Shown one piece after another: positions 51,120 to 60,786 of a DNA stretch of 64,000 nt. Location of the stretch: NCBI GenBank assembly GCA_016858145.1, contig JAEHOE010000004.1:1178001-1242000 (forward strand), read 5' to 3'. Source of the stretch: Edaphochlamys debaryana (Eukaryota > Chlorophyta > Chlorophyceae > Chlamydomonadales). How positions within the stretch are numbered: the stretch's first letter is position 1; each line of letters starts with the position of its first letter. A model generated the notes under the pieces. The model worked only from the letters and a program-made list of their open reading frames with translations. It did no database searches and had not been told where the DNA came from. A program made the translations under genes and the position numbers.

Positions 51120-53865
51120 CTAGACCACTGCCATGGGCTCCGACCGGCTGTTGACCGGCCCCACCCCCTGCTCGTACATGTCCAGCATCCGACGCATCAG
51201 CTGCGCCTTGGCGTTCATGTCGCCGGGCACACAGGGGACTGCGGGCGGCGGCAGGGGAGGGGAGGGGTCAGGCGGGGAGGGTGCTGTGGTTGAGGCAGCC
51301 GCAGAGGGGTCAAAGGGGGACTCTGGCTGCATTGCACGGTGGACCTCACTCACTCGGACCTCGTCCCTCCCTCCCCTCGCGTCTAGCCATGCCGGCCTGA
51401 GAGACCCACCGTGGAAGCCATACCACTGCCGCATTGTGTGGGGCTTGCACAGTCCGTCGGGGCCGAACGGCAGCCGCTTGCCCTCCGCTCCCCGACCCAC
51501 GCGCTTGAGGCTGCAGCCGCAGTCACCCTGCGAGAACAGCCAGAGGGGTGCTGTCAACCAAGTCACCCCATGTGCTTACTGTCTCTCAACCCGCAGCCAG
51601 CATGGGGAAGCTTCCTTACGTTGCACTTGGTGGGAAATGCCTCGGGCGAGAGGAGAACACCGTTCAGCTCCTGGGGGAAAGCACGGCAAGCGGACACCAG
51701 GAACCGGGCCACTTGCGGAGGAGGCCGCTAGACAGGACGCTCTCACCACTAGTCACACAGCTTCGCGCTGCATCTCCGAAAGAGCCGGGGCCACCCAAGC
51801 TCACCTTGCTGGTGAGGTTGGCCACGGTTGTGCTCCACACCTCCGGAAAGGCCGCCTGGTCCAGCTGAGGGCCAACGGTGAGGACCGACGTGACTAGCTT
51901 GTGGAGCCAGGCCAGGGCGAAGCGGAGGACCATGGGCCGTGGCCGCATGTAGAGGAAGCCTGGGGCCGCGGAGCGGAGGCGCATGCGAGACAGCAGGGGC
52001 GGGGTCGGTGGCGGGTGTATTGATGAAGCTGGCAGAGGAGTGCCGTCAAGGCCAATGCCGCGGGCGAATGAGGATGGGGGACCGGGGGACAGGAGCGGGC
52101 AGGGAGTGCAAGGAACCCCAGAAGAGATCCCATGCCTCCCCGAGTTTGGCCACCCCTGCCGAAGCTTAGGCCAGGGCCAGTGCCGACATACATGGGGTGC
52201 ACCAACCAGCAACCGCGCTGTTAGACCCCACCCAGATCCGGAATCCACGTTATTCCCATACGGAGGCAGACTGGCCCTCGGGCTGAAGGTGCTGTGGAAG
52301 TCCGCGACAACGCAAGGCGGAGCACCGACGCACCGATATTGACCGCCCACATGGGGGCACGGGCCTCCGGCACGGTATCAGCGCCAAGATTGATGCAGTA
52401 AGCCGTTACCTGCGTGCACCCGGGGCCTGTTGAGCGCTTCGACAGGGTCCGTTTGGAACATGGGGTCAGCACACAGAAGCCTCGAGAACAGCGCGGCACG
52501 CCCGCGAGCTCGGGTCCACCTGCACGTCGGCCTCCCGCGCTAGCAGGTACGGCAGCGGATTGCGGAAGAAGACCTGAAGGGAGGAACGGGGCTTGAGCCG
52601 TGAGGAGATGCAAACCCTGTGTCTCCTTGCTACACACACCGAATCACCCATACACGTACGCCTTTCCCCCTCGCCCCCCGACCCCTCCCACCTGGTCGCA
52701 GTCCAGGAACAGCACGTCAATCCCCAGGGTCAACGTGTTCACAATGGACAGGACCTTGGCAAAGGAAAGCCCGTAGTATGCAGTGGACATGAAGCCATAG
52801 CTGCGGGCGAGGGGGAGGACCAAGGTGAGGGCTACCGCACCTGACACTACACGCTGTACAGCAAGCCAGGGTTCCCATGCACGCACTTGTGCGGATTGAA
52901 CACGTTGGCAAAAATGGTGAAGCAGGCGACGCCGAAGGGCGCCGACAGCTCGTTGCACTCATCCGTGGCGCCCTGAAGCTTAGTCATGACCCCTGCCACC
53001 AAGTGGGAGGCGAGGTGGCCCTGGGGCGGGGGAGCGGCAGGTCGGCAGGCGGTAACACACAACCCCCTCAGCGCAGCCCTGCCGCAGCCTCCGGGTCCTG
53101 CGCACCTGTGTCCCGTCGCTGCGTGTGAAAGTGATGTTGCGGAGGTTGCGCAGGAAGAGGTCCCAGATCCCATCCCCTCGGAAGGTGTACTCGCTGCAGG
53201 GAAAGGGTGGGTCAGGAGCAAGGTGGGTGGGTGTGACGCTGTGACACCGTCCTGCACAGACCCCGTGAACAGCGCGAGCGCCCTTGCAAGGCCCTCAATA
53301 GTCTTCAGAAAGTAATATGTGGCATGACCGCTTAGATAGCACACAAGAACCCGCCGGATGATTACGGACGCTTCCGGGCATCGCCGGGGGCCCACGCCTC
53401 TGCCTTCGAGCTAGAGGTCACAGGCCTCCGCACTCACCGACCCCGTCACGCCAGACCCCTCGCAGTGGTCCCCGCCCCCGCAGTGTGCACGCTCCTCCTC
53501 ACCTCGCAAGAGTCATGAGCACTACCTTTCTCCTGCGCTGCGCCGCATCGAGCACCGTCAACGCCGAGCTCTGCAGCAGGAGCAGCAGCAGCACCCGGAG
53601 AGAGGGGTGTGTGGAGAGAGGGCCATACCAGGGCGACCGAAGCCAGCATTGCACGCCCAGCCAGGTTATCGCCTTCCGCGATACTGACCTGAACGGCTTG
53701 CACGAATTCCTCGCTGGGGAGTCTCGCCCCGGTCACGTTCTTCCAGAAAGCAGGCAGCGCATACTTGCGCATAGCGGCGCTTTTCCCGAGCACCTCATCG
53801 TGTATGGCTAATGTAAGGCTTAGCTTTATTAGGGTGTATACGATCGTGGCTAAACGAGCTCTCAT
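51120..53865 (-). CDS. GT77-type nucleotide-diphospho-sugar transferase, copy 2
   Basis: Tandem paralogue of the gene at 47682-50242, with the same exon order. The ATG at 53865 gives a signal anchor (RLATIVYTLIKLSLTLAIHD). Next are MRKYALPAFWKNVTGARLP, LTVLDAAQRRRKVVLMTLAR, EYTFRGDGIWDLFLRNLRN, GHLASHLVAGVMTKLQGATD, NYGFMSTAYYGLSFAKVLSI, LTLGIDVLFLDCDQ (DxD site), VFFRNPLPYLLAREADVQ, VTAYCINLGADTVPEARAPM, GFLYMRPRPMVLRFALAWLH with GPQLDQAAFPEVWS, then LNGVLLSPEAFPTKCN. The last two exons are almost identical to copy 1 at protein and DNA level, including the ending SRSEPMAVV, and the preceding intron is also nearly identical. This suggests recent gene conversion at the 3' end, while the N-terminal half is more diverged. 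Likely Golgi enzyme acting on HRGPs or other wall glycans; substrate not provable here. Confidence 0.85.
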
Positions 53866-53910
53866 GAGCTTCACCGCGACCGAGCATCAGATGTCAAAGG
53901 GAAGGCCCCG

Positions 53911-53920
53911 GGCTTAAAAG
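53911..53920 (-). promoter_or_regulatory. Weak TATA-like element of GT77 copy 2
   Basis: CTTTTAAGCC on the coding strand, about 50 bp upstream of the ATG at 53865. The spacing is similar to the TATA-like element of copy 1. Confidence 0.25.
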
Positions 53921-54340
53921 GACAGTGAGTTGTGGTTTTGCTGTAAGGGAAGTACCCGCTGAAGCAACGTTCGATGTGCGCCGCGGTGAAGTTCTCGCCG
54001 AACTTCAGCCAGCTGTCAGTTCAAACTCGCAGCTTCCACCGTACGGCATGGTACGGCATATGTCACACGCTCAGTTCACCGCCTCTGTCTCCGAGGGGCA
54101 GGCCGAGAGACATCTCTGGACATCGTTGGACACACGGCCGACTGCCAGTCACCAGTCCCCCGATGGTCCTTGGCCCGACCCCGCCAGAACCGTCCGCATT
54201 TCAATAAAGCAGTGGCCACGAGGGCGGACCAGGCCTGCTCAGACCTCCAGACCCTGAGTGCCCAACGGCAAACCGCCTCCTTCCACCTCCTGCGCCTCCG
54301 CAACAAATCCAGACCCTCGGTGCCCCACGGCGGGCCGCCT

Positions 54341-54410
54341 CCTTCCGTTCCTCCCATCTCCTTCCGTCTCCTTCCGTCTCCTTCCGTCTCCCTCTGTTCC
54401 CTCCGCCTTC
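54341..54410. repeat. Pyrimidine-rich short tandem repeat
   Basis: Repeats of TCCTTCCGTC / CTCCTTCCG make a pyrimidine-rich stretch on the plus strand in the spacer between GT77 copy 2 and the third M11 gene. Confidence 0.7.
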
Positions 54411-54470
54411 TCAAGCGACAGCCCGCGGGCTCACGCCCTCACGAAAGCACCCTCGCAAACCAAGCTCAGG

Positions 54471-54800
54471 TCAGAACCCGTACCGCATCCAGCCGCCGCC
54501 TTCCAGGAACTCAATGTCAGCCCCCTTGCACCAGCGGGGCGTCAGGCCATAAGCCGCCAGCTTCTTAAACACAGGACCCCTTTCCAGCCGCAGCGCCCGC
54601 CCCAGGGGAGTGAGGTAGGGCGTCACCACCAGTCCGTGCCCTGCTTTCAGAGCCTTAGCCACGGACCTGAACGCCGTCCGCTGGATAGGCGTCACCCTCA
54701 GCACCACGTTCCAACCGCTGTCTCCCTTCCAGCAGCGCTCAAAGACACCGTTGAGCCCGCCCTGCAAAGACTTACACGCAATCTGGGTCTTCGTAATCTG
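54471..54800 (-). other. Orphan open reading frame of unknown origin
   Basis: An uninterrupted frame of about 110 codons runs to a stop at 54471. It encodes, in order, GGLNGVFERCWKGDSGWNVV, LRVTPIQRTAFRSVAKALK, GHGLVVTPYLTPLGRALRL and GLTPRWCKGADIEFL. The composition is more protein-like than in other spacers. I do not recognise the family. It has no clear start or upstream exons and overlaps the 3' flank of the third M11 gene on the same strand. It may be a fragment of a mobile-element protein or chance. Confidence 0.3.
54772..54776 (-). terminator. Candidate poly(A) signal TGTAA (third M11 gene)
   Basis: GCGTGTAAGTC on the coding strand, about 190 bp past the stop at 54962. If used, the orphan frame at 54471-54800 lies mostly outside the transcript. 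Confidence 0.4.
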
Positions 54801-54961
54801 CTAGCCCATCACTGGGTGGGGCAAAAGGGCCAAGAACCGGGCGGGAAGGTAAGGGTGGTGGTCACGCCGAGGCAAAAGCGGGCCGGACTTTGCCGGTACC
54901 GCCCCGCATGTTGCGGCAACAACGAACAGTCCCCCGCTGACTAAACGGCGTCGGCTCGGTC

Positions 54962-57900
54962 TTACCAGTCGTCATCCCCATTGCCATCGCAACTAGCGTC
55001 TGACTCCCTCGTCACAGTGGCATAGCACACGGTGACAGAGGCAGAGGCTGGGGTCTTGTGGCTGTGGGGGGCGAGCACAAGGAGGGACGGGGGCGGGTCA
55101 CAGACTGAGGGCCACGTAGGTGACGTTGGGGCCATGGTCTACTGGGGGACCAGCCATTCCTTGGCTGCTGAACCCCACGGGCGGACGGCGACACCCGGGG
55201 AAACCCCCCGACGCCCTCCACTCACGTCATGCGCACCACCAAGCGGCCTCCGCTGCTGACGGGGTACTCAAAGACGCTGCTGTTGCTGTTGCTTTCACCG
55301 CTGCTGTCACTGGGTGCGTCGAGAAGCGCCCATAGCAGCGGCGGTTTGGACACCAAACCAGGCGAGCCGTCCTGCGTCTCCTCCCTACATAAGGGCGCGT
55401 CCAGGCAGGGAGTATGGTGCCGTACTTAGTTAGCATTAGAGCATGGAGTTGCAATGTGGTCACGTAACCATTGGTAGCTTGAGCCCGCACCGCGTGCTTT
55501 GGCACCAGGACCGCCGCCACGGCGTGTGCCTTCCCTTTCCTCTCCCCACCAGGACCCCGCCCTTACCAGTAGTGTACGAAGACCTTCTGGTCCAGCTCGG
55601 CACCCAGACCGCTGTCGTACGGCACTCCAGCACGCTTGGACCGGTACGACAAGAACAGGGCGGGCTCGAGCATCTTCCTCATTGATCTGCAGTCGGGAGC
55701 AGGGGGAAAGGGTTGCTTGGGTCAGTCAGGGTAGCATGGGGAGGCCTGCAGGGACGACGCAGCCGCCCCACACCATCCTCCATACGCCCATGCGCCCATA
55801 TCACGACGATACGGCAATCAGGGTGCATGGACAAGATTACCATCTTCACGCTGTCACCGGCGCACCAACCTTCGCACCCACCCGAGCGACTGCTGCCTGA
55901 CCGGACCCACGGCCACACGGAGGAAGCTCCCGCGGGGGCCCGTGGACATGGCGGGGAGCTCAAACTCCGCGGATGGGAGCAGCTCGGTCGCCCGCAAATC
56001 CCGCAGGGGCACAGCCCAGCCGACCCTGTATGCCTGTGTGTTGGAAGCGGGTACGCTGGGGCACGTTCAGGGCGTTTCTCGACGTGCACGCCGTACCCCG
56101 ATTCGTTGAAGACTTCTACCCCCCAGGCCCCGAGCCTCTGCATTTTGGATAGCTCTGGGTATGTTTAAACGGGCTTTATGCCAGGGCATTATTCCGAGGC
56201 CGAGGCCATTTTGCTGGCCCAGCACACGGTACGGCAGGTACCAGTGGTCCCCGGGGGGCTGATGGCCCTTACAAAAGAGCTCAGTTGGACCGTTCGAGGT
56301 AAGGTAACAGCACCCCACCTGCGGTGCCGCCAGGCATAGGAAGGCGCTTGGACTGGTGGGTACGCCCGAGCCCATAGGGCAGCTGGGGTCCCCAGGCTCT
56401 GACACCGAGCAGGCGGAGCTGGGGAGAGGGGCGGGGAGGGAGGCAGGGAGTGGGGCGGGGAGGGAGGGGGCTCTGTGCTGGCGGGTGGGGCGAGCGAGGG
56501 TGCGCACTGGTACCCGATAGGTCCGAGGTGCGCTCTGCATCCCTGGCTCACCCGTCGCACTCGCGGCGGGCGGAGTGCACCAACCCGAGCGAGTGCGCTG
56601 TGGGATGTGCACAGGGAGAGGGAGGGAGACGAGGGCGTTTGCGGGTGGAAGGCGAAGCATCAGCATGTGGCCGTGGCCGGTGGCCCATTGTCGAGCAAAC
56701 CAGTCCCGCTAAACGCCCTCCTTGATCCTCCGTGTACCCCCAGCATGGGTCATCCAGCAGTGCGTGCGGAGCAGAGGGCAAGGGAAGACGGGCCGCAACA
56801 GCTGTGTGGTGGGTGTCCGCGAGTCCTTTCCGCGCCTGCCCCGGTCTGTTCCAGTGATCCCAGCGGCAGATCTTACCCAGTTGGTGCATGTGCAGGGTGC
56901 CGTACAGCTCGCCGCGCATCTGAGACCCCACGTTGAGGGAAGACACGCAGTCCTGGCCGCTGGGGCAGCCGATGGAGGCCTGGGGCGGGGTGGCAGGTTG
57001 CGAATGAAGAAGATAATGGTTAAGAGTGCCGGGGCTTAACGCAAGGTTGACACGTGTCGGGAGCGGATGCTAGCCGGGGCAGTTTTGGAGGCGACGGCCC
57101 ATCCCTCAGGGCCCAAGAGCATGTCCGCGTCTGCTCACCACGTCGCCACCGGCGGGGTCGCAGCCCTCTCGGAAGGGGAACATGACGCGGATCGTCTTGT
57201 AGCGCTTCCAGTCGCTGTGGACGTCGGGATCATTCTGTGTGGTTTCGGAGGACGTGCGTGGGGGACCGGAGGGGCAAGGAGCGGCGTGGTTGCAGTGGGG
57301 AGGCGAGACGGTGAGGAGAGGGCTCCAGGTAAAAGCAATAGAATTAGCACCAGCAAGACCCTCCTACATGCTTGCCCACCTCTTTGAGCCACGCCTTGGC
57401 CCTGTCCACCAGCGCCTCCAGCTCAGCGGGGCCGCAGCGTGCGCCCAAGTCAGCGGCTCCCATGGAGGGCCCCGACGTCCTGCAGGCGCCCACATCTATC
57501 GGTCCGTAGAGATGGTTGGTGGTGCGGGGGTACCGCAGCTGGCCCCACGAGCACGTCTGCGCTTCGGGTGTGGGCGGGGGTGGGGTGGGGTTATGGGCGG
57601 CGGTGGAGATCCGCTCCCCTGCTGAACCCTCCGGCCCGAACCCACGCGCGCCCTTCCCCCAGCGCGGCCGCCTCCCGCCACCGCCCGCTCCAGGCCAGAC
57701 CAGGGTCGCTCGTTGCCCACAAGACCTCATGCTTCTCTCCCCTCTCCCCTGTAACCATCTGGAGGGTGACCCACACACACATGCTTGCCCGCCCGTGCAC
57801 AAGAGCGTAGCGCACCTCGAGGTAGGCTTCCAGGGATGCAACACCACCGTTCCCCGCCCCCGCCTCCGCATCTTTGAAGAGCGACCTCTCGATCTCAGAC

Positions 57901-59661
57901 ACAGACCAGGGCATCTCGAGACCGCAGGAGGGGGCGTGCATGATGAATACCAGCGAGGAGACGTTCGGGTTCCTTTGGGGTAACATGTCCTGCGGTGGGC
58001 GGTTCGGAGCAGACAGAGGCAGCTAGGAGCTCGCCCAAGGGAAGGCTGGGGCATCTTGAGCACCCCGGGTTGGCCCCACACACCGTTCTGACACCCGTAC
58101 AGCTGACCCGTACCTCTCCTCACGCGCGCCTAGCCCCCGTACCCATGCCTTCCTCAACCAGGCCTGCCAGTGGCCCCGCTTACCACTATGGACGGGGGCG
58201 GTCCGTCCACGCCAGGGCCCAGGGCCCGAGCGGGCCCGGCCCCGAAGAGCGCCCCCTGCAGCCCCTCCTTCCGCACGGTTGCGAGCAGGTCGCCCACCCG
58301 CACGGACGCCGGAGAGGGGCTGTCTGCGGTCACGACGGGTGGGGCGAGTGGGCGGGGCGAGAGGGTGGGTTTAACAAGAGGCTGCGGTTGCTGTTGGGTA
58401 GGCTGCAGGGGCACGCATGGCACGAATGACGGGGTGTGTGGTAACGCGGGAAGGCCGCCACAGAGAACACCTGCGGGCGCCTTATTTCGACCCGCTACCC
58501 TCTCTCCACGCACCCCAACGGACAGAGACCTGTGCGATGGCCTGCTGCTCTGTTGCTCAAACGCGCCTCTGTGCGCACCGTCCCCGCAGCCCCCGCCCGC
58601 CTCACCCAGCCCCAGCCTGGCCATTGCGCTGGGCGGCAGGCTCAGCTCTAGCGGGACGTCCTGCGCTCGCAAGGTGGCGAAACATGAGGAATGTGCGTGC
58701 CGTAAGGCAAGAAGGCGCTCAGCAGGTCAGGCACATGTGGGTTATCTGAAAGCTCTCTCACCATTATCACATCCCAAGCCCCCTTCATGCGCTGCCCACC
58801 GCTCCCACCTTGAGGATGGACCCCGTCAGCCTCTCGCCCGCCTCCACTCCCTCGGCCCACACGAAGGGGAGGCGCGCAGCGGGCGCGGCATGGGTGGAGG
58901 GGTCGCTCGCGTTCCGGGGGCCGACAAGGGCGTACTCGATCCGGGATGCATGCATCAGGGAGGAGCCGCCCGGGGCGTGTGGCAGCAGGTCATGCCGGAC
59001 GGACACGACCAGTTCGCCTGCAAAGGCGGGCGGATGCCGGTACTGGCAGGTGAGCTCATGCAAAGCTAGGGCTCGAGTCTGTCCTGACGCCCAACCCTTT
59101 CATGTCCTGTCCAGACTGATGCGCACCTGAGACGTGTATGACGTAGCTCCGCAGCTGCTCGCCGGGTACCTTCCGCGGGGGAGGGGCCCTCCGTCGGGGC
59201 GGGGGCGCACGGATCGCGCCTAAGACATGGGGCAGGGAATCCAGGGCGATTGGAGGAAAGCCTTAGCGAGAAGCGGTGCCGTGGCCCAATGAGCTCGTGA
59301 GCCCGTGCGGGCGTGAGGCGGCGTGCCAGCGAGGGTCCGCTGCCGCGTGCTCAGCCGGGCTAGTGGCATCCTGGAGTGACCAAGTGGGGTATCAGCAAGG
59401 CATCCCTGCTCGTCTGCCGGGGCGTAGGTGGTGTTCGTGTCAGCAGCGCGGCGGGCGGGCCCCCGGGGGATGTCGGAGCCCGCCCCCGTCGGGCGACAAC
59501 CCGTAAACCCGAAGATGTTTTGGGTACTCAATATGGCATTGCGCTCAGTCTTGCCAAGCGAACTCGGCGCCAAGCGTTGTTCCGCACCGCATTTGCTCAC
59601 CGACACATGCTGCCCAGGCGGACACGAGCACGAGTAAGGTAGTCGCAGCTGCTTTGCTCAT
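54962..59661 (-). CDS. M11 gametolysin homologue with HQxxH active site (predicted inactive)
   Basis: The ATG at 59661 starts signal peptide MSKAAATTLLVLVSAWAACV. A Pro/Arg segment leads to PGEQLRSYVIHVSGELVVSV and a domain with HASRIEYALVGPRNASDP, RAQDVPLELSLPPSAMARL and VTADSPSPASVRVGDLLATV. The M11 part follows: NVSSLVFIMHAPSCGLEMPW, TCSWGQLRYPRTTNHLYGPI, HSDWKRYKTIRVMFPFREGC and ASIGCPSGQDCVSSLNVGSQ. The metal site is split by an intron near 56870 and reads HMHQLAHSLGLVHS. It aligns with HELGHNMGLAHS of the gene at 14917-18602, with all three His kept but Glu replaced by Gln (codon CAA). Then come SEPGDPSCPMGSGVP (Met-turn), LAAPQ, GWAVPLRDLRATELLPSAEF, ALFLSYRSKRAGVPYDSGLG and an acidic end DASCDGNGDDDW. 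Exon joins keep phase. Expected to bind metal but lack proteolysis. Confidence 0.83.
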
Positions 59662-60786
59662 TCCCCGTTGGTCGTGCTGCTGCAGCTAAGGCGGGTTCCC
59701 TGATGAATTTTGCCGCCACGCCACGCGGTCTAGGCAGGCGACTTCGCAGCCGCTGGCGAAAAGGAGAAATGAAGCCCACAATATGTAAATGAATAGGTGC
59801 AGAGGTGGTGCAGAGGTGGTGCAGAGGTGGTGCAGAGGTGGTGGTACGTGTCGTCGACCGTACCCGATGCCACCTGCCTTGCCCGTTCGCACCCGCCCAG
59901 CCATGTCTGCCTTCCCTGCCCGGCTCTATGCCCGTCCTACCAGCCGTCAGCAGTCATGGAGATGAGCTGCATGTCTGCCCAGCCTTGGATCACTGGATGG
60001 CGGGACCCACACACCGTCGGCATCACCCGCAGACCCGCTCCGCTCTCCGCTAGCCCTTGACCAATGGAGTGCGTGGGAGGAGCAGAGTATGGAACAGCGA
60101 GGTGAACTCTTACAAGACATGCGCACTGCCTTGCAACTCGGCCAGGCGCGCTCCGCTGGCCCTACCAGACACGAGGGCGCCCCTCCCGCGTCCCAATGAT
60201 GACGTCTTCACCCCCAACTCTCCACATCATCCACATGGGGTGCGGGTGGTCGCCGTGCAGTGCACTTGGTGCATTGCTGGCCTTGCTTTTCGCGTAGCTC
60301 TTCTCCCGTGTCTCCTTTCCCCCAACTCTTCACAGTCCTCCCTTGAGCAGGAACAAGGATGAGGGCCGAGCCCCGCGCATTCTCGCGTGATGAGGGCCCA
60401 TCGCTCATGCCGTCACACAGCCCACAACACAAAACCCCCTTCCAAACCAGCTCCTTCCCCAAGCCTCCCCCCTGCCCAGGCCTCCGGCCGCGTCTCATAC
60501 TGCGCTCCCTATGGCGGCGGAGGGGCGGGGCGGAGGGGCGGGGCGGGGCGGGCGCTAGACACCGCGTCACGCCCGGGCGGTCCATCAGGGGCCACCAGGC
60601 AGCGCTCATGCTGCCGCTGCCAAGAGCTCCGTTCGTGTGCTCCGCCTGGGCAGAATGCTCCGCCGTCAGGGAGCAGCGCGGGGCAACCGTTGAGGGTGAG
60701 GGCAACCCTTGGCGGAATGCGGGCAACCGCCCTTCCCCGTGAGGTTCGCGGCGGGCTGCGGAGCCTCAGTGAAGCCTGGCTGGCGC
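59662..60786. other. Intergenic region with 11-bp tandem repeat
   Basis: Spacer between the start of the third M11 gene and the end of the two-domain secreted protein gene. It contains four or more copies of GGTGCAGAGGT at 59796-59845 and a G-rich stretch with GGGGCGGGGCGGAGGGGCGG near 60524-60552. No exon chain is supported. Confidence 0.5.
59796..59845. repeat. 11-bp minisatellite (GGTGCAGAGGT x4)
   Basis: Four near-perfect head-to-tail copies followed by GGTGGTGG. It lies about 135 bp upstream of the ATG of the third M11 gene, so it is within that gene's presumed promoter. Confidence 0.85.

Noticed and set aside
56875..56900. Reading of the third M11 active site with an extra residue (HQLGAH)
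   Set aside because: This came from counting the split codon twice. With the phase-1 donor the codon is GCG (Ala), giving HQLAHSLGLVHS with normal spacing; only the Glu-to-Gln change remains.
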